Source: Lachnospiraceae bacterium UBA3732
Lineage (GTDB): Bacteria; Bacillota; Clostridia; Lachnospirales; Lachnospiraceae
Direction of reading: 5' to 3'
DNA: 21,433 nt
Assembly (NCBI GenBank): GCA_002372545.1
Contig: DFHD01000051.1
Coordinates: forward strand, 34,386-55,818
Each line of letters starts with the position of its first letter. The stretch's first letter is position 1. Positions 1 to 6,725 of this stretch are shown here, piece by piece. Under the pieces are notes generated by a model that did no database searches, was not told where the DNA came from, and saw only the letters and a program-made list of their open reading frames with translations. Both the position numbers and the translations under genes were made by a program.

Positions 1-22
1 TAACCAACTGAGCCACTGGGCC
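1..22 (-). tRNA. tRNA 5' fragment, cut by window edge
   Basis: Read on the minus strand from 22 to 1, the sequence begins GGCCCAG (seven-base acceptor strand), then TG, then the D-stem GCTC and the D-loop AGTTGGTTA. This is the standard 5' end of a bacterial tRNA. A well-placed promoter lies just upstream. The anticodon is outside the window. The start resembles clostridial tRNA-Asp, but the identity cannot be fixed from 22 bases. Confidence 0.85.
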
Positions 23-36
23 AGTGCACAAGAGGT

Positions 37-65
37 ATTATACATGAGTTTTAAATGATTTGCAA
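37..65 (-). promoter_or_regulatory. Sigma-A-type promoter of the tRNA at the window start
   Basis: On the minus strand, TTGCAA (65-60) is followed by a 17-base spacer and a perfect TATAAT (42-37). The expected start of transcription is near position 30, about 8 bases before the tRNA 5' end at 22. Position and match quality fit a stable-RNA promoter. Confidence 0.8.
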
Positions 66-217
66 GCATTTCATCATTGACATTTCCCTGACATTTTCCC
101 GAAACATTCCCCATACTATCCGAACACAGCAGATCACAGCCCGTCTCTTCCAGCCTCCCGCAACACACTCTTGCTTTTCGCAACATTTTGTTGCTTTATA
201 GAATATTCTCTATATAC

Positions 218-246
218 TTGCAATCTGATATTAATTGTGCTATACT
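218..246 (+). promoter_or_regulatory. Predicted plus-strand promoter with no coding target
   Basis: TTGCAA (218-223), a 17-base spacer and TATACT (241-246) form a near-consensus sigma-A promoter with a predicted start near 253. It points away from the tRNA at 1-22 and against the ferredoxin gene. No real reading frame follows. The hairpin at 487-513 with a weak T-rich tail (TATTTCATT) could end a transcript of roughly 260 nt. The promoter match is seen; the transcript is inference. Confidence 0.5.
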
Positions 247-391
247 CTATCCATCATCTAAGCAAGGGGCAGACAAGCGGGCACCGGAACAGCTTTTCGT
301 ACGAGACAGACTCAGGTTCCGAAAAAAGAATATATCACAATTTTCTACTATCTGTCCCGGGAGAGGAGGAATGCCATGAAAAGATAACGCA

Positions 392-428
392 GAATAAAAT
401 AAAAAAACTGCCGGGTGGAAGCCGGCAG
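392..428 (-). terminator. Rho-independent terminator (minus strand)
   Basis: On the minus strand CTGCCGG (428-422) pairs with CCGGCAG (414-408) around a seven-base loop. A T-rich tail (TTTTTTTATTTTATT) follows at 407-393. It is the first strong terminator downstream of the ferredoxin gene and probably ends that transcript. Confidence 0.8.
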
Positions 429-486
429 CTGTTACCGTAGTATAGTATACATTACTCTGTACGGAAAAGAATAAGCACATGTTAAA

Positions 487-513
487 CGGCTGCAGCCTAG
501 ACCACTGCAGCCG
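487..513. terminator. Inverted repeat, possible weak bidirectional terminator
   Basis: CGGCTGCAG (487-495) and CTGCAGCCG (505-513) form a perfect 9-bp stem with a 9-base loop, 37 bases past the ferredoxin stop. The U-run is only TTT on the minus strand and interrupted (TATTTCATT) on the plus strand. Termination would be weak in either direction. The hairpin is certain; its role is not. Confidence 0.4.
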
Positions 514-549
514 TATTTCATTCCTCATCTGTCAGGGAGCACTCCCCGA

Positions 550-720
550 TTAACCCTCAGAGATTGCGCCTACCGGACAAACACCGGCGCAGGATCCGCA
601 GGAAATGCAGGAATTCTCATCGATTTCGTACTTTCCGTCTCCCATTGCAATCGCACCAACGGGGCAAGCACCTTCGCAGCTTCCGCATGCAATGCAGGAA
701 TCACCGATCACAAATGCCAT
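550..720 (-). CDS. 2[4Fe-4S] ferredoxin (56 aa)
   Basis: Small electron carrier of the clostridial type. The ATG at 720 is preceded by an excellent ribosome binding site (AAAGGAGG, 736-729), and the frame runs to TAA at 550. The protein has two near-identical halves, each with the motif C-x2-C-x2-C-x3-C-P: residues CIACGSCEGACP (9-20) and CISCGSCAGVCP (38-49). The eight cysteines ligate two [4Fe-4S] clusters. The length of 56 residues is typical for the family. Such ferredoxins pass electrons between pyruvate:ferredoxin oxidoreductase, hydrogenases and Rnf in anaerobes, but nothing here names its partner. It has its own predicted promoter at 753-781. The preceding gene ends only about 110 bases upstream with no clear terminator, so readthrough is possible. 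The family call is firm. Confidence 0.95.
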   Translation of the reverse strand: MAFVIGDSCIACGSCEGACPVGAIAMGDGKYEIDENSCISCGSCAGVCPVGAISEG

Positions 721-752
721 TTGTGGAACCTCCTTTCCTAGTGTTCACGTTG

Positions 753-781
753 ATTATACACACAATGTTTATTTTTTTCTA
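753..781 (-). promoter_or_regulatory. Predicted ferredoxin promoter
   Basis: On the minus strand TAGAAA (781-776, 4 of 6 matches), a 17-base spacer and a perfect TATAAT (758-753). It lies about 33 bases before the ferredoxin start and just past the rsmI 3'-end copy at 798-822. Before any insertion, the ferredoxin with this promoter would have directly followed rsmI. Confidence 0.55.
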
Positions 782-797
782 TTTAATCTTTGTTAGA

Positions 798-822
798 AGC
801 CTCTCACTTCGATTTCTTCGCT
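798..822 (-). repeat. Displaced copy of the rsmI 3' end (direct repeat, left)
   Basis: Positions 798-822 match 4125-4149, the last codons of rsmI, at 24 of 25 bases (mismatch at 815 versus 4142). The match extends with two further mismatches through the TAA stop (793-795 versus 4120-4122). Read on the minus strand this copy encodes SEEIEVRGF-stop, against SEAIEVRGS-stop in intact rsmI. It has no upstream rsmI sequence, so it is an orphaned gene end 9 bases past the stop of the 1032-aa gene. Confidence 0.85.
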
Positions 823-831
823 ATGTCACAA

Positions 832-3800
832 TTAGTTGATCTTTATGGTATTTTTCTTCTCATTTGCCTTATCAAGATCAATATTCTTCTTATTCTTTGC
901 ATTCTGGGCAGCATCAGCCTGTTTCTGAGCGTAAGCTCTCATAAAGCTGTCCTTCAGCTGATTATTTTCCATAAGCTTAGCCATATTCTCAGCTTTAGGA
1001 CCATGGAATGCTTTACTCTCCATAAGGGATTCATGAACAACTCCTCTAAAGTCATCCATACTCTTTCCTTCTAAAGCTATTCCCTGTGCAAGTGTTCTCT
1101 TACCTCTGTTTGCAAGTATCTGACAGGTTATAACTTCTGTAGCGCGGTCATAGACTTCATTTACATCTGATTCAGTAGCATTTGCATCTAAGCCATCAGG
1201 ATGATTACCAAGGACATATCTTGTCAGAGGGTCCTTCAACTCTGGCACTTTCTTAAATCTTAACTCATAATCCACAGCAAAATCCTTCTGCTGTGCGTCC
1301 TTAATCTGCTTCAGGTGTTCTTCAGCAGTTTCTATGATCTTAACGCTCTTCTCCTGTATTTCATTCCACTTCTCAAGAGGATACTTATAATTGCCCTTCA
1401 TTACAGCCTTATAGACTGCATTATTCTCAAGATCCTTGTTACGCTCTTCCATCTCTGCCTGAGCCGCATCAAGCTTTCTCTCGTATTCACCCTTTACAAG
1501 ATGATTAGCTCTGAAGGTTTCCGGTTTAACTACATTTCCCTGAAGTTCCGACTTAAACTCTATTCCTTTATATATTGTTCCAATACTCGGAGAAGGATTT
1601 TTCCCTTCAGCCTTTGGTGTATAGAAGCTTCTTGAGAGGATATTCAGTTTATCACATCTCTGATTGATAAACTCCTTCGCATCATCAGCCAGCCCAAGTC
1701 TTACCTGACCCTTTCCGGTGATAGGTCCTATGATCCTTCCCTTTCTTGCATTGTAGTAGATATCTGCTGCTTTCTGATACTCAAGCATAGCCTTCTGTAT
1801 ATCATCTACAGTTGCATTCTGATTAGACTTTACATCGGTTTTTGTAATACAAGCATTCAGTGCCTTTACCATATTCTGGTATAGATCACTCCCTTCAGCT
1901 TTGGCTCCTCTTTCAAAGTTCGCCTTTGGATCATCCTGATATTTCTTGAACAGGTCTCTTACCTTTATAAAGTTTTCATGCAGATCATTTAATTCCATGA
2001 CATATGCCGTCATATCATCCAGCTGCACCTTAGAATAAGTTATCCTGTTATCCTCAACTCTTTCGAGCTTACCATCGCCACTTAAAGCATAGTTTTCTAC
2101 AGAAACCTCTTTACCACCCCTTGTAATCTCATTTACAACCTCAGCTTTTATCATAAGATTTCGGTCAGCCTCATCCTCAATAAAAGCATACTTCTCGCCA
2201 TATAATTCCTCCGGAGTTTTTCCATCAATCTTAATGGTATCCAGATCCGTCTTATTCAGGAATTCAAGCATCTCATCCTTTCCAAGAATAAGCGTTGTAA
2301 ACTTGTCGAATGCGGAGTTTGTTATCTCCTGAACCTTCTGCCCAGCCTCAGAATTCTTCATTCTTTTATAGCTGTCCTGTGGTGTTATACCTTCTTCAAA
2401 AACATGCTCCAGACTAGGAAGAACTATACCATCTTTTGCCGTAGTTCCAATATAGTTCATCATATTGAACGCGCCCATTTTGACGATTTCGTTAAAGCCA
2501 TCTATCAGCATCTGATCCAGAACCATTCTTTGAGGTCTGTAAATTGTTTCAAACCTTTCCTTGTTTTTACCTTCCATGTATTCTATCGAAGAATTCGCAT
2601 TCAACGAAGAACTGATTGCCATAACCAGTCTATGCATGGTAGTTCCGGTAAGTCTATAGAATGGATCCTTGTTCATCTCTTCCATATACTGACCAACTGT
2701 TTTTCCTCTGAACATTCCCTGCAGATCACCAAGCAGTTTCCTAAGAAAGGCATGGTTTTTAGCACTGGATTCCATTGCCCTCTTATCTATTTGTCCACTA
2801 ACCGGCCTGTAAGCATCAGATATCATTCCCGCAATAGAATTCATTCTGGCCCATGTCTTTGTGATATCATTATATGCCTTTTTACCTCCGAGAACTTCCG
2901 TTGCAACTGCCATGAAATTAGGAGCATACTTCGAAAAGTTCTCGAACTCCTGATTGAAGTTATTGGTCATGTCAGCCAACCCCATTAGAACAGCCTTGTG
3001 CTGCTCCACCTGACTTGGATCAGTATAGTCTATATCAGGTATCTTCCAGGCTTTAAGAGTCTCAGTAGCCTCCTTCATCAAATTGACTACATTTACAATT
3101 CTCTTCTTAGTCTCCTCCGGTGAAACTGCCGGTTCTCCATATACCCTGTTATCATAAAGGAACTGACCAAACTCTTTGAGAGCCTCCTGATATCCAGGAT
3201 CCTTTCGACTGAAGGTTATAGCCTTATCAGGTGATAGTCCCTTCTTTGCCATAAGAAAGGCACAGAATACTCCAGCTTCTCTGTTTTGGGCCTGTGCATG
3301 AAAACGCATTCCTTGAAATAGTTTGCTATAATCGACTCCATTCACACTAAGGGAATGCATATCATTATACATTTCCTTATTTACATATGGTGTGATATTA
3401 TCCCATTTCTTGTTTACAGCATCATATCGCTCCGGGCTTGTAACCCCATGAGTGTTATATAGATCTTCCGGATGCTCAGCAAGATAAGCAGCGTCCTCTC
3501 TCCTTAGCTGCTCTTTTTCCGCATCTACAACCTTTTCCTGTTCCTCATCCAGGTCGATCCTCCCTCTCTTCTTAGGCCCATCAGGATTGTTAGGATCCAC
3601 AGGTACCATAGGAATAGGGAAATTGTGTATAAACTCGTACAGACGTTCGTTTACAGGCAGATTGGTATAAAGATAACTAAGACTTATCCTTTCAACTACA
3701 GCTTCCAGATCATCCATTCTCTTTGTTTCTGCTTCTGTCCACTGACCCTTCTTTATCCTCTCAAGCGCCTGCTGGTTTTCAGCAGTATCAGCCATATTCT

Positions 3801-3930
3801 GTTCATTTTGGTATTCATACTTTAGATAGATATACTGTGCTATAAGAGGTCTGGATGCAGACTCCTCCGAAGCATCAATTTTAGTCTTAAGATTACTTAA
3901 TAACTTTTCAAAATCCTGTTTAACTGCCAT
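832..3930 (-). CDS. Large orphan protein, 1032 aa, unknown function
   Basis: I do not recognise this protein. The frame could begin at 3963, but the ATG at 3930 (MAVKQDFEKL) has a clear ribosome binding site, GAAAGGAAGG at 3945-3936, 5 bases upstream; the longer start has none. The protein is hydrophilic and apparently mostly alpha-helical, with no signal peptide, no transmembrane segment and no cell-wall anchor, so it is predicted to be cytoplasmic or released by an unusual route. Near residues 110-125 is a Pro/Asn/Gly-rich stretch (PVDPNNPDGPKKRG), followed by a charged Glu/Lys/Arg segment. The C-terminus is Lys/Asn-rich and looks disordered (DLDKANEKKNTIKIN). I found no Walker motif, nuclease, protease or methylase signature and no obvious internal repeats. 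The gene stands alone on AT-richer DNA between two copies of the rsmI 3' end, consistent with acquisition by transfer. It could be a structural, phage-like or effector protein; these are guesses. Confidence 0.85.
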   Translation of the reverse strand: MAVKQDFEKLLSNLKTKIDASEESASRPLIAQYIYLKYEYQNEQNMADTAENQQALERIKKGQWTEAETKRMDDLEAVVERISLSYLYTNLPVNERLYEFIHNFPIPMVPVDPNNPDGPKKRGRIDLDEEQEKVVDAEKEQLRREDAAYLAEHPEDLYNTHGVTSPERYDAVNKKWDNITPYVNKEMYNDMHSLSVNGVDYSKLFQGMRFHAQAQNREAGVFCAFLMAKKGLSPDKAITFSRKDPGYQEALKEFGQFLYDNRVYGEPAVSPEETKKRIVNVVNLMKEATETLKAWKIPDIDYTDPSQVEQHKAVLMGLADMTNNFNQEFENFSKYAPNFMAVATEVLGGKKAYNDITKTWARMNSIAGMISDAYRPVSGQIDKRAMESSAKNHAFLRKLLGDLQGMFRGKTVGQYMEEMNKDPFYRLTGTTMHRLVMAISSSLNANSSIEYMEGKNKERFETIYRPQRMVLDQMLIDGFNEIVKMGAFNMMNYIGTTAKDGIVLPSLEHVFEEGITPQDSYKRMKNSEAGQKVQEITNSAFDKFTTLILGKDEMLEFLNKTDLDTIKIDGKTPEELYGEKYAFIEDEADRNLMIKAEVVNEITRGGKEVSVENYALSGDGKLERVEDNRITYSKVQLDDMTAYVMELNDLHENFIKVRDLFKKYQDDPKANFERGAKAEGSDLYQNMVKALNACITKTDVKSNQNATVDDIQKAMLEYQKAADIYYNARKGRIIGPITGKGQVRLGLADDAKEFINQRCDKLNILSRSFYTPKAEGKNPSPSIGTIYKGIEFKSELQGNVVKPETFRANHLVKGEYERKLDAAQAEMEERNKDLENNAVYKAVMKGNYKYPLEKWNEIQEKSVKIIETAEEHLKQIKDAQQKDFAVDYELRFKKVPELKDPLTRYVLGNHPDGLDANATESDVNEVYDRATEVITCQILANRGKRTLAQGIALEGKSMDDFRGVVHESLMESKAFHGPKAENMAKLMENNQLKDSFMRAYAQKQADAAQNAKNKKNIDLDKANEKKNTIKIN

Positions 3931-4036
3931 TTTAACCTTCCTTTCTTCTCTTTTGAGAAACATCTAGAATCATAGTTTTATTGTTATACCGTAATAATAA
4001 CTTAAGCATAGCAACAAAAGAGCAACAACTACCATT

Positions 4037-4066
4037 ATTATACAAAAAAAAGTTAGGAAGTGAAAA
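4037..4066 (-). promoter_or_regulatory. Possible promoter of the orphan gene, embedded in the rsmI terminator
   Basis: On the minus strand TTTTCA (4066-4061, 4 of 6 matches), an 18-base spacer and a perfect TATAAT (4042-4037). The -35 lies in the terminator stem and the -10 just after its U-tract. This would start an mRNA near 4030 with a leader of about 100 nt. Other AT-rich -10 candidates exist in the leader, so the assignment is tentative. Confidence 0.35.
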
Positions 4067-4084
4067 GAGTTTTCACATCCTAAC
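4044..4084 (-). terminator. Rho-independent terminator after rsmI
   Basis: On the minus strand the inverted repeat 4084-4052 forms about 14 pairs (GTTAGGA and GTGAAAA arms with one mismatch) around a three-base loop. Eight T residues follow (4051-4044). It lies about 35 bases past the rsmI stop and inside the AT-rich segment, so it would have arrived with that segment. Confidence 0.9.
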
Positions 4085-4119
4085 CATTTGTCTGAGATAA
4101 CCGAAAAGCAGCGTAAACT

Positions 4120-4983
4120 TTACGAGCCTCTCACTTCGATTGCTTCGCTGTAAACCAGGCGTTTGGGTACTCCTCTTTCCTCCGCTACCATGCGGATCGC
4201 CGTCTTTTTATCAAATCCTGCCTTCAGCTTTTCCTCGACAGCTTCCCGGATGGATTGCCCGGCAAGAGCCTCCGCTTTTTCTTCTTTTTTCTCCTCGGCC
4301 GATTTTCCCCGGATCACCAGCACATACTCGCCTCTTGGCTCCTCCGCCTCGAAATGCGCCGCAGCTTCCGAAATCGTCGTCAGAAAAAACCTCTCATGCT
4401 TCTTGGTCAGCTCTCCCGCAACTGTCATCGGCCGGTCGCCCAAAGCCTCCAGAAGCTCTTTCAGCGTTTTTACCAGTCTGTGGGGCGCTTCATACACCAC
4501 CATGGTCCGGGTCTCCTCTGCCATCTCGGCCAGTACCTCCCGCCGCTCTTTTTTCGCTGCGGGGAGAAAAGCCTCAAAGGCAAACCGGCGGGTAGGCTGT
4601 CCGGATGCGACGAGCGCGCTGATTGCTGCGCATGCCCCCGGCACAGGGATTACGGGATATCCCTCCTCATGGCATCTCTGTACCATCACCTCGCCCGGAT
4701 CGGATATTCCGGGTGTCCCTGCATCCGTGATGAGCGCGATTGTTTTTCCCTCAGCCAGGTGGCCGAGAAGCGTCTCCGCCTTTTCATATTTATTATGCTC
4801 ATGATAGCTGGTCATGGGCGTATGGATGTCATACGCACTGAGCAGTTTTCTGCTGTTTCGCGTATCCTCAGCGGCAATCAGGTCTGCCTCCTTCAGGATA
4901 TGAACCGCCCGATAGCTCATATCGGAAAGATTTCCGATGGGGGTTGCCACCAGATAAAGCGCACCCTTTCTGATCTCCTCCAA
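4120..4983 (-). CDS. rsmI: 16S rRNA (cytidine1402-2'-O)-methyltransferase RsmI
   Basis: RsmI uses S-adenosylmethionine to 2'-O-methylate C1402 in the decoding centre of 16S rRNA. The protein of 287 residues has the full family pattern: LYLVATPIGNLSD near the N-terminus, AEDTRNSRKLL (38-48), SYHEHN (59-64), ITDAGTPGISDPG (85-97) and the PVPGACA segment. The start is TTG at 4983; AGGAGG lies about 8 bases upstream and no ATG fits better. It follows the AAA+ gene by 19 bases and ends the tmk-rsmI cluster, as yabC does in Bacillus. The last nine codons are the part duplicated at 798-822. The C-terminus (YSEAIEVRGS) differs from the displaced copy by two residues, so the present end may have been supplied by the inserted segment. 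Function is confident. Confidence 0.97.
   Translation of the reverse strand: MEEIRKGALYLVATPIGNLSDMSYRAVHILKEADLIAAEDTRNSRKLLSAYDIHTPMTSYHEHNKYEKAETLLGHLAEGKTIALITDAGTPGISDPGEVMVQRCHEEGYPVIPVPGACAAISALVASGQPTRRFAFEAFLPAAKKERREVLAEMAEETRTMVVYEAPHRLVKTLKELLEALGDRPMTVAGELTKKHERFFLTTISEAAAHFEAEEPRGEYVLVIRGKSAEEKKEEKAEALAGQSIREAVEEKLKAGFDKKTAIRMVAEERGVPKRLVYSEAIEVRGS
4125..4149 (-). repeat. rsmI 3' end (direct repeat, right)
   Basis: This is the in-place copy of the 25-bp repeat and forms the C-terminal codons of rsmI. Its partner is at 798-822. The AT-rich orphan region starts immediately on its low-coordinate side, and the GC-rich rsmI body lies on the other. Confidence 0.85.
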
Positions 4984-5002
4984 ACCGAACCTCCTGCTGC
5001 CC

Positions 5003-6724
5003 TTACAGATCCTCTTCCTTGATTTCCGTCAGACCGTCCGCCGTACCGGAAACCAGATCAAGACCGCCAACCTCACGGATCAGACGGTTCGCCTGATTGG
5101 ACATTACTGTTTCAAAATAATTCCGGGCAGTACGGGCGTTGCCGAAATGTTCTCCGGCTTCTATCCGTTTTTCCTCCAGCTTTTCCTTCAGTTTTTCCTT
5201 TAGTCCCGGGGCAAGCGTATAATCCTGCTGCTCGGCAAACTGTTCGAAAATCTTCACCAGCTCATCAGCGGAATAGTCCTCGAAATGAATATATCTGCTG
5301 AAACGCGAGCGAAGACCAGGGTTGGAGTCCAGAAAACGTTCCATCTCATCCGGATATCCGGCGCAGATCACAACAAAGTCATCCCGGTGATCCTCCATCA
5401 GCTTCAGAAGTGTATCCACTGCCTCCTGGCCGAAATCCCCTTCGGAATCCACCGTCAGGGTATAAGCCTCGTCAATAAAGAGGATACCGCCCATGGCCGT
5501 TTCCACAACTTCCTTTACCTTCTCGGCCGTCTGGCCCATATATCCGGCCACCATACCGGCCCTGTCCGTCTCGATCAGCTGGCCTGTCCGCAGGATTCCA
5601 AGATCCCGGTAGATTTCCGCAATATACCGTGCAATGGTCGTCTTACCTGTTCCCGGATTACCGGTAAACACAAGATGTTTCGATACACTGCCGCTCCTCA
5701 GTCCCTTTTTCTCCCTCATCTGCTGGATCACCAGAAGATTCACCATGTCGTGAACCTCCTTTTTCACCGATTCGAGACCGATCAGCTCATCCACCTCGGA
5801 AAGCTTCTTCTTGATCTGCTCAATATCGATTCCTCCATTCTCCGCAGGCTGCGATTCGGTAACAGAGGATTTTCTTCCCCGGATGCCGCCGCCGAAATGG
5901 AAGCCGGAGCTTCCGTCCTTCTCTGCATTATCCTCTTTTTCTCTCTTATTCTCCTCGGACCGGTCTCCGCCATGGCCGAACATCCGGCCCATCTGCACAA
6001 TTTCTTCTTTATTCTCTTTTACATCGCCCTGCATTTCATATTTTCTTCCGTGAATGCCGGCATCCGCTGACTGGGTCAGCCTGTTCTTCTCCTCCTCACG
6101 CTGAACATCCTGCGCCTTCTTCCCCGTTTCCAGATCCGGAAGGGCAAGCTCCACCGGCCCGTTCAGCATCTCATCATATTCTTCAACAAAGAAAATGAAA
6201 TGCATGATATGGTTCAGAAAATAGGTCAGGAGATAATTCTCATATCCCATGACATAACCCTTGCGGCGGATCATCATGGTGCCAAACTGCTTGAACATTT
6301 CCATAACGGCGCGGGTATCCTTCAGAAAACACTTTCCGAGAGAATTTTTCTTTTCCGCCACAGCTATACACTGCAGGGTTTTCGGGATCTTATGCAGCGC
6401 ACTGTCCTCGGAGGAATAATCCAGCCCGTAGCTTCTGGCCAGAATATTGTAATCCATATTCACCTGAAAACAGTAACGATAAAGCTGGAGCTCGCAGATC
6501 TCCACAACCCCGTCAGACGCCGCAATAAGGAAGCCCATGCGCATAACATCGTCGCACAGGGAGAAAAAAAGGTCTCCGTAATCCCCGGGCCAATCCTTTT
6601 CATAGCCCTGGCAGATATTCCTGCAATTATTCAGTATACCCAGGAATTTGTTGACCTCCCGCTGGAGCTCATCCTCCGACTGGTTTACATTTCCTCCGTT
6701 ACCGGAATTTGCAGGGCCGCTCAT
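5003..6724 (-). CDS. CbbX/SpoVK-family AAA+ ATPase with helical N-terminal domain
   Basis: A 573-residue AAA+ protein. The frame is open to 6790, but that extension overlaps the upstream gene by 65 bases; ATG at 6724 (MSGPANSGNG) nearly abuts the upstream stop (6726), so I prefer it. Residues about 20-185 are helical, with a TerB-like signature (FLIAASDGVVEICE). A low-complexity charged linker covers about 200-295. The AAA+ core follows, with Walker A GNPGTGKTT (355-363), Walker B ILFIDE (414-419) and an arginine-finger region NPGLRSRF (468-475). The core matches the CbbX/SpoVK group, which includes Rubisco activases and the sporulation protein SpoVK. These ATPases remodel partner proteins, but the substrate is unknown. 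No Rubisco gene is nearby. Its place between trmN6 and rsmI, where Bacillus has the small yazA, is unusual. The TerB assignment is tentative. Confidence 0.88.
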   Translation of the reverse strand: MSGPANSGNGGNVNQSEDELQREVNKFLGILNNCRNICQGYEKDWPGDYGDLFFSLCDDVMRMGFLIAASDGVVEICELQLYRYCFQVNMDYNILARSYGLDYSSEDSALHKIPKTLQCIAVAEKKNSLGKCFLKDTRAVMEMFKQFGTMMIRRKGYVMGYENYLLTYFLNHIMHFIFFVEEYDEMLNGPVELALPDLETGKKAQDVQREEEKNRLTQSADAGIHGRKYEMQGDVKENKEEIVQMGRMFGHGGDRSEENKREKEDNAEKDGSSGFHFGGGIRGRKSSVTESQPAENGGIDIEQIKKKLSEVDELIGLESVKKEVHDMVNLLVIQQMREKKGLRSGSVSKHLVFTGNPGTGKTTIARYIAEIYRDLGILRTGQLIETDRAGMVAGYMGQTAEKVKEVVETAMGGILFIDEAYTLTVDSEGDFGQEAVDTLLKLMEDHRDDFVVICAGYPDEMERFLDSNPGLRSRFSRYIHFEDYSADELVKIFEQFAEQQDYTLAPGLKEKLKEKLEEKRIEAGEHFGNARTARNYFETVMSNQANRLIREVGGLDLVSGTADGLTEIKEEDL

Positions 6725-6725
6725 A

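Larger units (their letters stand above)
23..549. other. Intergenic region without an accepted gene
   Basis: This stretch of over 500 bases holds the tRNA promoter (37-65), a convincing plus-strand promoter (218-246), a minus-strand terminator (392-428) and a second hairpin (487-513). Open frames across it (171-440 plus, 247-528 minus) lack family resemblance and a good ribosome binding site. The only well-placed plus-strand ribosome binding site (GAGGAGG, about 364-369) leads to start codons followed almost at once by stops (ATG at 371: two codons; ATG at 376: three codons). The transcript from the plus promoter is therefore more likely non-coding or a spurious start than an mRNA. Confidence 0.6.
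798..4149 (-). mobile_element. Candidate inserted island at rsmI 3' end
   Basis: The segment of about 3.3 kb between the two rsmI 3'-end copies contains one orphan gene and a terminator. It is visibly more AT-rich than its surroundings (about 42% G+C in a line sampled by eye, against about 60% in a neighbouring line). Use of a gene's 3' end, with a copy that keeps the gene intact, is the known signature of site-specific integrating elements. No integrase, excisionase or transposase is present. The segment is therefore either a decayed or minimal passenger or the result of another recombination route. The repeat and composition step are seen; insertion is inference. Confidence 0.5.

Noticed and set aside
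371..387. Leader peptide after GAGGAGG (ATG at 371 or 376)
   Set aside because: The frames are only two and three codons long (Met-Pro, Met-Lys-Arg). A regulatory uORF has no downstream gene on that strand.
247..528. 93-aa minus-strand frame
   Set aside because: It crosses the ferredoxin terminator (392-428), which no real gene should encode through, and has no ribosome binding site.
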